From NCBI GenBank assembly GCA_900470965.1, contig UCCS01000079.1, forward strand, positions 302 through 64,301: a DNA stretch of 64,000 bases, read 5' to 3'. The stretch comes from Hyphomicrobiales bacterium (GTDB taxonomy: Bacteria > Pseudomonadota > Alphaproteobacteria > Rhizobiales > Rhizobiaceae). Below are positions 1 through 9,004 of this stretch, one piece after another. A program made the position numbers and the translations under genes. The first letter of the stretch is position 1. Every line of letters starts with the position of its first letter. The notes beneath the pieces are model-generated. The model saw only the letters and a program-made list of their open reading frames with translations. It was not told the DNA's origin and made no database searches.

Positions 1-591
1 CCAATCCTCGAGGTGCTGCGCGTCCACGGCCGCGATATCCTGATCGGCGCTTTCGTGCCGCTTGCAAGCTTTGCCATGTTCCACCTCGTCACCATCTTCC
101 CGCTCGGCTGGATGAGCCTTTACGGCAACCAGCGGATCGGCGCCTTCATGGTGGTGCAGGTCATCGGCGCCGTGGTCGGCTTCGTTGCCATCATTGCCTC
201 GGGTGTGATCGCTGACCGCATCGGCCGGCGTAAGCAACTTGCGATCTGCGCTGTGCTGATTGCGATCTTCAGCTTCATCGGCCCGTACCTGATTGGCGCC
301 GGCAACACGGGTCATGACGCTTTCGTCATCATCGGCTTCGGCGTGCTCGGCCTTTCCTTCGGCCAGGCGACCGGCTCGATCTCGTCGCGCTTCGGCCGCG
401 GCTACCGCTACACCGGTGCGGCCTTCACCTCCGACCTTGCCTGGCTGATCGGCGCTGGCTTCGCACCGCTGGTGGCGCTCAGTCTGTCGAGCCAGTTCGG
501 CTTGCCCTTCGTTGGCTACTACCTGCTCTCGGGTGCAATCTGCACGCTGGCGGCTCTTGCTTTCAGCAGGGCGCTGGAGCAGCGTGAGTAG
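1..591 (+). CDS. MFS transporter, C-terminal part (5' end outside window)
   Basis: The reading frame is open from the first base and ends at TAG 589-591, so only about the last 196 residues are present. The fragment holds five or six strongly hydrophobic segments and the cytoplasmic-loop motif ADRIGRR, the second copy of the MFS signature normally found between helices 8 and 9. This makes it the C-terminal half of a major facilitator permease, probably a proton symporter of the MHS (metabolite:H+ symporter) type, in the inner membrane. The substrate cannot be told from this half. A strong bidirectional hairpin terminator follows at once and separates it from the converging gene. The family call is secure; MHS subfamily membership is inferred from the general look of the loops. 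Confidence 0.85.
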   Translation, partial: PILEVLRVHGRDILIGAFVPLASFAMFHLVTIFPLGWMSLYGNQRIGAFMVVQVIGAVVGFVAIIASGVIADRIGRRKQLAICAVLIAIFSFIGPYLIGAGNTGHDAFVIIGFGVLGLSFGQATGSISSRFGRGYRYTGAAFTSDLAWLIGAGFAPLVALSLSSQFGLPFVGYYLLSGAICTLAALAFSRALEQRE

Positions 592-605
592 CGCATAGGC
601 AGAAC

Positions 606-641
606 AAAAAGGCCCGCCTGGGAAACCAGGCGGGCCTTTTT
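606..641. terminator. Bidirectional rho-independent terminator
   Basis: A perfect 16-bp inverted repeat (606-621 and 626-641) closes on a GAAA tetraloop. The outer five pairs are A:T, so either strand reads as a GC-rich stem ending in a run of T. It lies between two converging genes, the MFS transporter (+) and the cyclic-nucleotide-binding protein (-), and can terminate both. Confidence 0.93.
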
Positions 642-662
642 GTTTGGGATCTATTTCGGGCT

Positions 663-1130
663 TTACTGCGCCATCTGCGGCTGCTTGGCAGCGCGCGCGG
701 CGGTCAGTTCGGCAGTCGTGTGGTTGAGACGGTCGGCGAGCACGCGCATGATCTCCACGGCCATTTCCGGGAAATCGCTGAGAAGCTTGAGGAAATGTTC
801 CTTGCTGATGCGCAGGACTTCGAGCGGCGAGGTAGCACGCACGGTCGCGGTACGCGAGACGTCACAGAGAATGGCAATTTCGCCGACGATGGAATTGACC
901 TCGACATCGGCGACCTTGATTTCGCCGGCAGGTGAGGAAACGATGATATCGGCGGTGCCTGACAGTACGACATAGGCGGCGTCGCCGACATCGCCCTGAC
1001 GGAACAGGTTCTGGCCGGCGTTGTAGGTCATACGGTCGGAGGTGAACGCCAAGAGCTTGAGTTTCGCCGGTGCGATCCTCGAGAAGATCGGCACCCGCCG
1101 CAGCATTTCGACTTCATCTCTCAACAGCAT
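663..1130 (-). CDS. Small cyclic-nucleotide-binding domain protein (Crp-like sensor without HTH)
   Basis: A protein of about 155 residues made almost entirely of one cNMP-binding beta-roll. Visible landmarks are FRQGDVGDAAYVVLSG, the glycine-rich turn of the roll, and GEIAILCDVSRTATVRA, the phosphate-binding cassette with its Gly-Glu and Arg-Thr-Ala. The C-terminal helix is followed by about 20 residues with no winged-helix DNA-binding domain, so it is unlike a full Crp/Fnr regulator and is more likely a cAMP/cGMP-sensing partner protein. I chose the start at MLLRDEV; an in-frame ATG eight codons upstream (1154) is possible but its ribosome site is too close. It lies 96 bp after the ABC-like gene in the same direction, so they may share a transcript. 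Three cyclase-like genes lie between 14 and 23 kb, but a functional link is only inferred. Confidence 0.85.
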   Translation of the reverse strand: MLLRDEVEMLRRVPIFSRIAPAKLKLLAFTSDRMTYNAGQNLFRQGDVGDAAYVVLSGTADIIVSSPAGEIKVADVEVNSIVGEIAILCDVSRTATVRATSPLEVLRISKEHFLKLLSDFPEMAVEIMRVLADRLNHTTAELTAARAAKQPQMAQ

Positions 1131-1226
1131 GAGCGTTATAACCCCCTGCCGCATGGTCCTTGATCATGCGCTAAAAACCAATTCCAAGCGCCTTGCGAGC
1201 GCCGTCTCTGCCGCCCCAATAGAATA

Positions 1227-3941
1227 TTACGATAACAGTTCCTTGAACATCCCGTTTTTCTCGGAAAGTTCCGGATAGTTGCCCGCCTCGGCAAGATCGC
1301 CGCGATCGAAGAGCAGAATCCGATCAAAGATTTCCGCAAGCTTGGCGTTGGACAATACCCAGATGATCGCCGGGCGCTTGCCTTCCTCGTGCAGGCCTTC
1401 GATGATGTTGTGGGTGATCTGGTCCTGAATGCGCTGGTCGAGCGCCGGGATCGGCCGGTTGAAGATGAAGTAGTCGGAGCGCTTGAGCAGGGCTCGGGCG
1501 AGATTGAGCTTCTGCCGCTGCACCCCCGTCAGGCGCTTGCCGCCGGAGCCGACGTCAAATTCGAGCCCGATCGACAATACATCGTCATAGAGATCGAGCG
1601 TATCGAACAGTTCACCCATGATGAGGCGGATGCGGTCGGAGGCATCGGCCTGCTGATAGGCAATGCGGCCGAAGAGCACATTGTCCATCAGGCTCGCGGA
1701 CGCCGTGAAGCGGCTGACGTCATAACGCTCGATCAGCTCGGCGAGATCGTCAGGGATGTTCTGGTGGAACTGCTTGCGGGCGCTGACGATCTTGTCCATC
1801 AGCGCCTGGGTCAAGAGACCGAAGCGATGCCGAGGTTCGATATAGGCGAAGCTCAGGCGGATGATGCTTGCACGGTCTTCGGGCGTCGCATCCTCGAAGC
1901 GCTTGCCCTGCAGCTTCTGCAGCAGCGCCTGGTAGGTCGGAATGTCGTCCGCCGTCATGAAGGTGAGCTGCTGGAAGAAGGGGTGATCCGGCGGTAGGTC
2001 GTGGAAGAGTTCCACCGCGTTCTCGGCGATTTCCAGGCCCATCGCATAGAGATCTGTGCTGAGCCCGGTATCGCGGAAGAGCTGCTGGAAATAGGGATGG
2101 CCGGCAAGCCGGCGGTTGTTCATCAGCGGCCGCTTCATCGTGCCGAACAGCAGGTTTTCGCCGACGGTCGCCTGTGTGTTGTAAGCGTCGAAATCGAAGG
2201 GCACGACGATGGCGTCGAGGTTTTCCCGGGCAAGCCGCTCGCGCAGCGATGTCCGAAGCTTGACGATATGGCTGCCGAGGGCAGTGTGAACCTCGGTATT
2301 GACAGTGGAGCGCAGCGCCAGGTCCAGAATGTCCTGCGACATCATGACGGCGTCGAGCACCGGCCGGATCGCCTTCAGCAGATCTTCAGGTCCTTTTGCG
2401 CCGGCAGCATTGTAGTCGACCCAGTCGCTGTTGAGGTCGAGCGTCGGATTGCCGGCCTTCTGCGATTCCGCCACGTGCCATTTGTATTCCTGTGCGGTCT
2501 TGTCATCATATTCAGGCTCCTTCATCGGAGCATGCTTGAGACCGTAGACCAGATTGTCGCGGAGCGTGCCGTGGAAGAAGTAGCTTTCGGCGGACGCATA
2601 GGAGATGCGCCGGCCAGTGATCGATTCCGGCAGATCCAGCAGGTCTTGCCCGTCGATGGTGATGCGGCCGGAATCCGGCCATACGAGACGGCCGAGCGCT
2701 TCGGCGAAGGCTTCTGCACCGCTGCCATTCGGCCCGACGATCGCAACCGTCTCGTTCGGCTTGATCTCAACCGAGACGTGGTCGACGAGGCGAGCGCCGC
2801 TGTCGTCGCTGACAGAGAGGTTTGTGACGACGAAGGCACTCGTCAGCGGCGCGACCGGCGCCGTTGCAAGCTCCTGGATGCGGCTGTCGATCAGCGGCTC
2901 GACATTGAACTGCTCGTAGACCTGCGCATATTTGACCTGCACGTCCTGGCGCATCTGGTCCCAGTCGATCAGTTCCTTCAGCGGGCCGGGCAAGTCCTTG
3001 TAGGCGGAAATGACGGCAACGAGCTGACCGATGTCGAGCCGGCCCTGCAGAGCCAGATAGCCGCCGATCGCGTAGAAGAGGAAGGGCGTGACCTGGGCGA
3101 GGAAGTTGTTGATGAACTTGACCAGGAATTTCCACTGATAAAGGTCGTAGCGGATCGAGAAGATGCGGCCGAGGCGGGTTGCGATATCGGCGCGCTCGAA
3201 GTTGGAGGTGTCGTTGCCGTGGATCGTGCCGATGCCGTCAACGATCTCCCCCACGCGTCCCGACAGTTCACGCGCGGTCAGCTGCCGCTGACGGCCGAGC
3301 TCCAAGAGACGCTTGCGCATGCGGGGAATGACGATCGCCTGGACGCCGACGATGCCTGCAGCGATCATGCCGAGCCAGAAATTCTGGATGATGATGAAGG
3401 CAAGCGCGGTGATCGCCTGACCGCCGAGCAGGGCGGGCGAGACGAAGGCGTCGCCCGTGAAGCCACCCATCGGCTCCACCTCGTCCTTGATCATGGTGGC
3501 GATTTCGGCCGATTTCACCCGCTTGAAATGGGCGGGCGGGAAGCGCAGCACGCGATCGATAAGCTCGAAGCGGATGCGGCGCAGCATGCGCTCGCCGAGC
3601 CGGCCCTTGTACGTATTGATATAGAACTTGAAGAGGCCGTTTAGCACCACCAGCGCCAGGAAGACGAGGCTCAGTGCCATCAGCATCTGGAAGCGGTTGA
3701 GCTCCAGGCCCTTGAAGAATTCGACATGACCGATCAGCGGGATGTCGTAGGCGATGTGCATGAAGGTCTGTCGCGCACCCGGCCCTTCGAAGCCGTCACC
3801 CTGAATAGGTCCGTTGACGATCTGCTTCGGCAGGTCGAAGGACAGGAAGTAGGGCACCATGGAAGCTGCGACGACCAGCAGAATCCAGAGCTGCTGCAGC
3901 CGCGTGTTCTTCCAGATGTAGCGCGCGAGGCTTTTTTCCAT
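1227..3941 (-). CDS. ABC-exporter-like protein with degenerate, expanded nucleotide-binding region
   Basis: 904 residues. The N-terminal ~340 residues look like a type-I ABC exporter membrane domain with about six membrane segments (roughly residues 18-34, 88-108, 165-205 as a pair, 277-320 as a pair). The C-terminal ATPase region keeps its outline but loses the catalytic residues. The Walker A-like loop near residue 402 reads GPNGSGAEAF, so the invariant Lys and Ser/Thr are Ala and Glu. The signature is GGKRLTGVQRQ (about 800-810) instead of LSGGQ. The Walker B-like stretch is YFIFNR (824-829), with Asp and Glu replaced by Asn and Arg. The switch His is Asn (VLSN, about 865). Walker A and signature are ~390 residues apart, against roughly 100 in the family. 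The block (D/E)N(L/V)(V/L)(Y/F)G occurs three times, near 457, 590 and 747. ATP hydrolysis by this chain is unlikely. It lies downstream of three glycosyltransferase genes on the same strand, so a role in glycan export or assembly is possible but unproven. Confidence 0.8.
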   Translation of the reverse strand: MEKSLARYIWKNTRLQQLWILLVVAASMVPYFLSFDLPKQIVNGPIQGDGFEGPGARQTFMHIAYDIPLIGHVEFFKGLELNRFQMLMALSLVFLALVVLNGLFKFYINTYKGRLGERMLRRIRFELIDRVLRFPPAHFKRVKSAEIATMIKDEVEPMGGFTGDAFVSPALLGGQAITALAFIIIQNFWLGMIAAGIVGVQAIVIPRMRKRLLELGRQRQLTARELSGRVGEIVDGIGTIHGNDTSNFERADIATRLGRIFSIRYDLYQWKFLVKFINNFLAQVTPFLFYAIGGYLALQGRLDIGQLVAVISAYKDLPGPLKELIDWDQMRQDVQVKYAQVYEQFNVEPLIDSRIQELATAPVAPLTSAFVVTNLSVSDDSGARLVDHVSVEIKPNETVAIVGPNGSGAEAFAEALGRLVWPDSGRITIDGQDLLDLPESITGRRISYASAESYFFHGTLRDNLVYGLKHAPMKEPEYDDKTAQEYKWHVAESQKAGNPTLDLNSDWVDYNAAGAKGPEDLLKAIRPVLDAVMMSQDILDLALRSTVNTEVHTALGSHIVKLRTSLRERLARENLDAIVVPFDFDAYNTQATVGENLLFGTMKRPLMNNRRLAGHPYFQQLFRDTGLSTDLYAMGLEIAENAVELFHDLPPDHPFFQQLTFMTADDIPTYQALLQKLQGKRFEDATPEDRASIIRLSFAYIEPRHRFGLLTQALMDKIVSARKQFHQNIPDDLAELIERYDVSRFTASASLMDNVLFGRIAYQQADASDRIRLIMGELFDTLDLYDDVLSIGLEFDVGSGGKRLTGVQRQKLNLARALLKRSDYFIFNRPIPALDQRIQDQITHNIIEGLHEEGKRPAIIWVLSNAKLAEIFDRILLFDRGDLAEAGNYPELSEKNGMFKELLS

Positions 3942-4135
3942 GGCTAACCGTCAGACTGTGGGAAAAGTCCGGACAGCGATCCTGATGCTGGGAAAGGGGG
4001 AATCTCCGAGTACAGGACCATGCAGTCAGACCGCCGATATCGCAACGAAAACAAGGCGGAGCGGACTGATGTCGAAACGCCGATTCTCGCCGGAAATTTT
4101 CTTATATCACATGAATTTTAGAATAGGCGAGGGTT

Positions 4136-5269
4136 TCAGCCGATCATTGAACGAATGATGGCTGCACTTTTTGCAGCTCCGTCGAGATCGAGGGAAACGG
4201 CCGGACGCAGTGGGGCGGCAAGCGCCCGTTCGATCGCTGTTTTGACATCGTCGAGGGTCAGCGCCTTCTCCGGTAGGATTTCGGCAAGGCCGAGTGTCCG
4301 CAGCCGTTCGGCGCGCACGGTCTGCTCCGTTTCACCTTCGGCCACGAAGGGGATGAGGATCGAGCTGCATTGAGTGCGCAGGAGATCACCCACCGTGTTG
4401 TAGCCGGCCTGCGAGATCGAGACTTTGGCGCCGCGCAGCAACGAGGGGAAATCCGTGCGGAACCGTACCAGCGTGACGTTGGCAGGTGCATCTTCCGACA
4501 AAGCGGAAAAATCTGCTGCGGGAAGGTTGGGGCCGGTAATCAGCAGCCAGCGAAGATCGGCAGACATGAGTGCGGCCGCATCGCGCGCGGCGCGGATCAG
4601 CTCCAGCCCGACGGCGCCACCACCGGCCGAGGCGATGATGTCGAATGTCTCGGATGGTTCTGGCGCGGGCGACGGAGCAACAAGACCGGTATAGCGCAGC
4701 CGATCGGCGATCTCAGCTGTCAGAGGGAAAGTATCTTCCAGACGCACGAAGTCAGGATCGCCATGGACGAGCACGGCGTCGAAATGGTCCTTGACCAGCT
4801 TGACGGTTTCCTCGTCGCGACCAGGCTTGCGGTTTTCCTGCAGAATGTCGCGCACGGAACTCAAAAGCTTCGGGCGTGGGCTGGCCTTTTCGATCGCCTC
4901 GAGCAGCGGCAGCAATTCGAAGCGCATCTGCCGGCGCCCGAAGGGAAAAGCCTCGAGGATGACAACGTCAGGCTTTTCTTTGTCGAAGGCTTTGAGAAGG
5001 AGGTCGCGGCGATTGGAGAGAAATTTCTCGTCGGCCGGCTTTCCATCGGCATTGGCAAGGCCGGAAAAGCCGACATTACTGGCGACGACCGGCGGCAATT
5101 CGACCGTTTTGACACTCTCGCCCGGAAAACCCGGCACGGGCAGGCCGCCGGTAACGACCGTTACCTCGAAACCGTCCTTCACTAATGCATTGGCGATACG
5201 GCTCGCACGCGCAATGTGGCCGATGCCGAGCAGATGCTGGACATAAAAGAAGATGCGGGGAGCCGTCAT
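4136..5269 (-). CDS. Predicted glycosyltransferase, MurG/GT28-like fold
   Basis: 377 residues from MTAPRIFFYVQHLLGIGH. The N-terminal Rossmann half opens with a glycine/histidine loop (LLGIGHIARA) typical of GT-B enzymes that act on nucleotide sugars. The C-terminal half has SQAGYNTVGDLL followed by IPFVAEGETEQTVRAERL, which resembles the donor-site motif of GT28/MurG-like proteins (G-G-x-T/N followed by P and an E-Q-x-x-A segment). No signal peptide or membrane segment is visible, so it is likely cytosolic or membrane-peripheral. The start ATG overlaps the stop of the upstream GT4 gene as ATGA (5266-5269), a translational-coupling arrangement; an alternative start five codons earlier is less likely. 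Donor and acceptor sugars are unknown. It has the same general architecture as the glycosyltransferase at 6525-7760. Confidence 0.8.
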   Translation of the reverse strand: MTAPRIFFYVQHLLGIGHIARASRIANALVKDGFEVTVVTGGLPVPGFPGESVKTVELPPVVASNVGFSGLANADGKPADEKFLSNRRDLLLKAFDKEKPDVVILEAFPFGRRQMRFELLPLLEAIEKASPRPKLLSSVRDILQENRKPGRDEETVKLVKDHFDAVLVHGDPDFVRLEDTFPLTAEIADRLRYTGLVAPSPAPEPSETFDIIASAGGGAVGLELIRAARDAAALMSADLRWLLITGPNLPAADFSALSEDAPANVTLVRFRTDFPSLLRGAKVSISQAGYNTVGDLLRTQCSSILIPFVAEGETEQTVRAERLRTLGLAEILPEKALTLDDVKTAIERALAAPLRPAVSLDLDGAAKSAAIIRSMIG

Positions 5270-6573
5270 GACGCCTTCTGCCATTCTGCCTCGAACAGGC
5301 CACTCAACTGTCGGATGCTGGAGTGATAATCGAAGTGGCCGCGCACGCGCTCCTCGGCCGCGTCGCCCAGCCGCTTGCGCAGATCGGGACTGCGGATCAC
5401 CGTCTCGAGTGCTTTTGCAAGAGCCGACGGATCTTCCGGTGGCACGACCAGACCGTTCTCACCATCGCTCAGCAGTTCCGGTACGCCTGAGACATTGGTG
5501 GAAAGACAGACGAGCCGCTGACTGGAGGCCTCGACCAGCACATTCGGCAGTCCGTCGCGGTCGCCATTGGCGGCAATGCGGCAGGCGAGCGCGAAGAGAT
5601 CGGCGCGGCGATAGTGGTCAAGCACATCTTCCTGCGCCAGCGCGCCTTTCCAGGTGATGCGCTCGGCAAGGCCGAGTTCAGCCGCAAGTTTCTTCAGCTT
5701 GGAAAGCTCCTCGCCGCCGCCGATATGATCCATGCGCCAGTTCAGTTCTTTCGGTAGCAGGGCAAGGGCGCGCAGCAGTACGTCATAGCCCTTCTTTTCC
5801 ACCGCGCGGCCGACGCTGAGGATGAAAGCGGGGTCGGCGGGATCGCTGCCGTTACGGTTCGAGCGCTCGCCGGCGAAATGGCCGAAGCGGGCAAGGTCGA
5901 GACCGTGATAGCTCAGATGTACCGCATCTTTGCGGCCGGTCAGCGCTTTCATATGCTCGTAGCCGCTGCGGGTGCAGGTCACGGCCCAGCGTGCGCTTCC
6001 AAGCTTCTGGCCGAGGTCCCAGTCGGGCGAGGTCCAGATATCCTTGGCATGGGCCGAGCAGGTCCAGGGCGTGCCTGTCAGAATGCTCGCATATTCCGTC
6101 ACGGAAGCCGGGGTGTGGATGAAATGAGCATGCAGCCATTCGCCGTTGTCAGGCCATTCGCGCGCCAGCACCAAGGCCTGTCCGAGCCGGCGGAGGCGGT
6201 TGCGGGAGATATCGCGCGGCAGATCGGCGAAGAAACGCTTCATCAGGGCACCGAAGCCTGGTTTCGAAAAACCGGCGAAAAGGCCATTCAGGACACGGAT
6301 CGGCTCTTCGTGCAAATATTCCGGCAGATAGACGACGCGCGCCTTGATCTCGTCATGGACAGGATGACGCTTCTTGTCGGTCGGCCGGCGCATGGAAATC
6401 AGAGTCAGGTCGAAGCCGGCCTTTTCGAGACCGAGCAATTCCTGGGCAATGAAGGTTTCCGAAAGGCGGGGATAGCCTTTCAGCACAACGAGGATCTTGC
6501 GGCGTGGCGGCAAAGGATGGCTCTTTATTCTGCGCCGACGAGGGAAAGATGGCGTCCGCGGCTGTCCAGCCAT
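5266..6573 (-). CDS. Glycosyltransferase family 4 protein
   Basis: 435 residues with a GT-B fold. The N-terminal domain starts near KILVVLKGYPRLSETFI, a sequence typical of GT4 enzymes of exopolysaccharide and lipopolysaccharide synthesis. The C-terminal domain has FILSVGRAVEKKGYDVLLRA, then GDRDGLPNVLVEASS with the E-x7-E-type nucleotide-sugar motif, and the usual V(S/P)GVPELLSDGENGLVVPP. It transfers a sugar from a nucleotide-sugar donor with retention of configuration (family knowledge); substrates are unknown. The predicted start overlaps the end of the upstream glycosyltransferase by 49 bp, so a later non-ATG start is possible. Its stop is fused to the start of the next glycosyltransferase (ATGA). 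Confidence 0.88.
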   Translation of the reverse strand: MAGQPRTPSFPRRRRIKSHPLPPRRKILVVLKGYPRLSETFIAQELLGLEKAGFDLTLISMRRPTDKKRHPVHDEIKARVVYLPEYLHEEPIRVLNGLFAGFSKPGFGALMKRFFADLPRDISRNRLRRLGQALVLAREWPDNGEWLHAHFIHTPASVTEYASILTGTPWTCSAHAKDIWTSPDWDLGQKLGSARWAVTCTRSGYEHMKALTGRKDAVHLSYHGLDLARFGHFAGERSNRNGSDPADPAFILSVGRAVEKKGYDVLLRALALLPKELNWRMDHIGGGEELSKLKKLAAELGLAERITWKGALAQEDVLDHYRRADLFALACRIAANGDRDGLPNVLVEASSQRLVCLSTNVSGVPELLSDGENGLVVPPEDPSALAKALETVIRSPDLRKRLGDAAEERVRGHFDYHSSIRQLSGLFEAEWQKAS

Positions 6574-7760
6574 CCGCCAACGGTGCGGGAAATATGATCC
6601 AGCCCTTCGAGGTGCATGTTGCAGCCACTCTTCGACGGCGGCAGCCGAGAGGGCAGGCGCTTCAGCGTCTCCGCCATGACGGAGGGGTCGGCCGACTGCT
6701 CAGGCAGCAGCATGTCGATGAGACCGAGTTCGCTGGCGCGGCGGGCGCGCAGAAGCTGCTCCTCGCGCGGGGCGACGCGCGGCACGATGAGCGCCGGCTT
6801 GTCGAAGGAGAGGATCTCGCAGTAGGTGTTGTAGCCTCCCATGGCGACGACGGCGGTCGCGCCGTCGATCAACTCTTCCATGTGATTGTCGAATTCGATC
6901 ACCTCGATATAGGAGATCTTCTCCCCTTTTTTCACCAGCTTTGCACGTTCGGCCGCCGGCATATACGGACCAAGCACGACAAGCGCCTTCTGCGTCAGCG
7001 TCTCGTCGGCCTCATAGGCATTCATCACGTCGTGAACGAGATCGGAGCCATCGCCGCCGCCGCCTGTCGTCACCAGGATATAGTCATCCTTGCGGGCATT
7101 CAGCGAGTTCTTGCCCTTGGAGACGCTACGCTGCAGGAAACCGACGAAATCCATCTTGCGGCGGACCCCCGGGGGCACGTCCAGGCCGACAAGCGGATCG
7201 TAGAAATCCGGCGGCCCATAGACCCAGATACTGTCGTAATACTGGTCGATCTTCTGCATGACGCTGTTTCTCTTCCACTCGGCTTCAAGCAGATGTGGTG
7301 CGTCCATGATCTCTCGCAAACCAAGCACCAGAGTGGTGCCGCGCGACTTCAGATAGGCAAGCGTTTCCTCAATCTCGCCCTTCAGGCCCATAGGCTCTTT
7401 GTCGACGATGAAGATATCGGGCTGGAAGGTTTCGGCCGTATGACGAATGCTCGATTCGCGCATCTTCAGCGTGTCTTGAAGATCGATATGGCTGGCGAGC
7501 GACGTATATTCACCGTTGCGAAGCTTGATGACGCTCGGGATCTTCACGAAATCGACTCGGGCGCGGTAATCGAAGGCGCCGGCAATCGTCGCGCCCGAGA
7601 TGATCAGGATGTTCAGGCCGCGATAATCCTCGACGAGGGCATGAGCGATCGTGCGGCAACGGCGCAAATGGCCGAGGCCGAATGTATCGTGGCTGTACAT
7701 GAGGATGCGCGCATCTTCGAGGCGTCTGGCCATGTGGGTGCCCTCTGAGGTGGACGACAT
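6525..7760 (-). CDS. Predicted glycosyltransferase (COG4671-like, GT-B)
   Basis: About 411 residues. The N-terminal motif YSHDTFGLGHLRRCRTIA is characteristic of a family of predicted bacterial glycosyltransferases related to GT28. The C-terminal half has a glycine run (TTGGGGDGS), then MGGYNTYCEILSFDKPALIVPR and EEQLLRARRASELGL, which is donor-binding-site architecture. I took the ATG at 7760, preceded by GGGGG eight bases upstream. The ATG at 7733 (MARRLEDARIL), behind AGAGGG, is an equally good alternative and may be the true start. The gene begins 68 bp after the ABC permease and leads into two more glycosyltransferases. Substrates are unknown. Confidence 0.85.
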   Translation of the reverse strand: MSSTSEGTHMARRLEDARILMYSHDTFGLGHLRRCRTIAHALVEDYRGLNILIISGATIAGAFDYRARVDFVKIPSVIKLRNGEYTSLASHIDLQDTLKMRESSIRHTAETFQPDIFIVDKEPMGLKGEIEETLAYLKSRGTTLVLGLREIMDAPHLLEAEWKRNSVMQKIDQYYDSIWVYGPPDFYDPLVGLDVPPGVRRKMDFVGFLQRSVSKGKNSLNARKDDYILVTTGGGGDGSDLVHDVMNAYEADETLTQKALVVLGPYMPAAERAKLVKKGEKISYIEVIEFDNHMEELIDGATAVVAMGGYNTYCEILSFDKPALIVPRVAPREEQLLRARRASELGLIDMLLPEQSADPSVMAETLKRLPSRLPPSKSGCNMHLEGLDHISRTVGGWLDSRGRHLSLVGAE

Positions 7761-7828
7761 ACTTCTACCACCCCCGTAAATCGGAGGCCACGAGGCGGCG
7801 GACGCGAAGCACCCTGCCGAGCTCGACG

Positions 7829-9004
7829 TTATTTGTAGGGATCTGCCGCATCGCGCAAGCCATCTCCCAGAAAATTGAACGCCAAAATCACCAGCACCAC
7901 CGGAACGATCGGGAACAACAGCCATGGGTAGAAGGCGATCACGCTTACGCTCTTGGCTTCCGTCAGCAGGATGCCCCAGCTGGTGATGGGCGGCCGCAGG
8001 CCGAGGCCGAGGAAGGAAAGCGCCGTCTCACCGAGGATCATACCAGGGATGGAAATCGTGGCGGATGCGATGAGATGCGACATGAAACCGGGCACGAGAT
8101 GCCGGCCGATGACACGGGGGGTGCTGGCACCCATGAGCTGGGCGGCCTGGACATAATCTTCCTCACGCAGTGCCAGAAGCTTGGAGCGCACGGCGCGGGC
8201 GAGACCTGTCCAGTCGATGATGCCAAGAATGACGGTAATGCCGAAATAGATGACGATCGGGCTCCACGTCACAGGCATGATGGCGGCAAGCGCCATCCAA
8301 AGCGGCAGCGAGGGCAGTGATTGCAGCACTTCGATCAGGCGCTGCACGATGAGATCGAAGACGCCGCCCCAATAACCGGCAAGGCCGCCGATGACGATGC
8401 CGAGCACAAAGCTGATGGAAATACCGATCAGCCCGATGGTGAGCGAGATGCGCGCGCCATAAAGGATGCGCGAAAGCACGTCACGGCCGAGACGGTCGGT
8501 GCCGAGCAGGAACATCTGCCCGCCGATTGCCGGACAAACGAGATGATAATTGGAAGCGACAAGCCCCCAGAGTTTGTAGCCATCACCACGGCAGAAGAAG
8601 CGGATCGGCTGGATGTCCTTCTGATTGTCGGTATAGAGACGGTGCAGGGTGTCGATATCGAGCGTCATCTGCCGGCCATAGACGAAGGGGCCGACGAAAT
8701 TGCCCTGGCTGTCGAAAAGACGGACGCGCTGAGGCGGCGAATGGATAAAGTCGACGTTGCGGGTATGCAGCCCGTAAGGCGCCAGGAACTCGACGATCAG
8801 GATCATCAGATAGACCACGGCAAGGAAAATGCCGGATGCAAGCGCCAGCTTGTGGCGCTTGAACTTCCACCACATGAGCTGCTTCTGCGAGGCGAGGTGG
8901 ATACGCGACTGCGCTGATGTCATCGTCTCCGTTGCGATCGGATCGAACGGGGCAGTCGAAACATAATGCGGCAGCGGTGCACCTGGTGCGGGTAGGGGCG
9001 ACAT
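7829..9004 (-). CDS. Oligopeptide-type ABC transporter permease (DppC/OppC-like)
   Basis: 391 residues, the second membrane subunit of a peptide/opine-class ABC importer. Six membrane segments are visible: one N-terminal (about residues 48-70) and five in the C-terminal half. Before the core is GQMFLLGTDRLGRDVLSRILYGARISL, the conserved N-terminal element of OppC/DppC permeases. The EAA loop (coupling helix) is AAQLMGASTPRVIGRHLVPG. A long periplasmic insert of about 100 residues separates the first membrane segment from the rest. The start ATG overlaps the stop of the upstream permease as TAATG. A longer upstream extension of the open frame runs antisense-like through the neighbouring gene and is not real. 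Confidence 0.92.
   Translation of the reverse strand: MSPLPAPGAPLPHYVSTAPFDPIATETMTSAQSRIHLASQKQLMWWKFKRHKLALASGIFLAVVYLMILIVEFLAPYGLHTRNVDFIHSPPQRVRLFDSQGNFVGPFVYGRQMTLDIDTLHRLYTDNQKDIQPIRFFCRGDGYKLWGLVASNYHLVCPAIGGQMFLLGTDRLGRDVLSRILYGARISLTIGLIGISISFVLGIVIGGLAGYWGGVFDLIVQRLIEVLQSLPSLPLWMALAAIMPVTWSPIVIYFGITVILGIIDWTGLARAVRSKLLALREEDYVQAAQLMGASTPRVIGRHLVPGFMSHLIASATISIPGMILGETALSFLGLGLRPPITSWGILLTEAKSVSVIAFYPWLLFPIVPVVLVILAFNFLGDGLRDAADPYK

Noticed and set aside
2001..3644. 547-codon frame antisense to the ABC-like gene
   Set aside because: It is a high-GC shadow frame with no domain; the minus-strand gene explains the region.
6504..7748. 414-codon plus-strand frame opposite a glycosyltransferase
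   Set aside because: No recognisable motif; the composition matches an antisense shadow.
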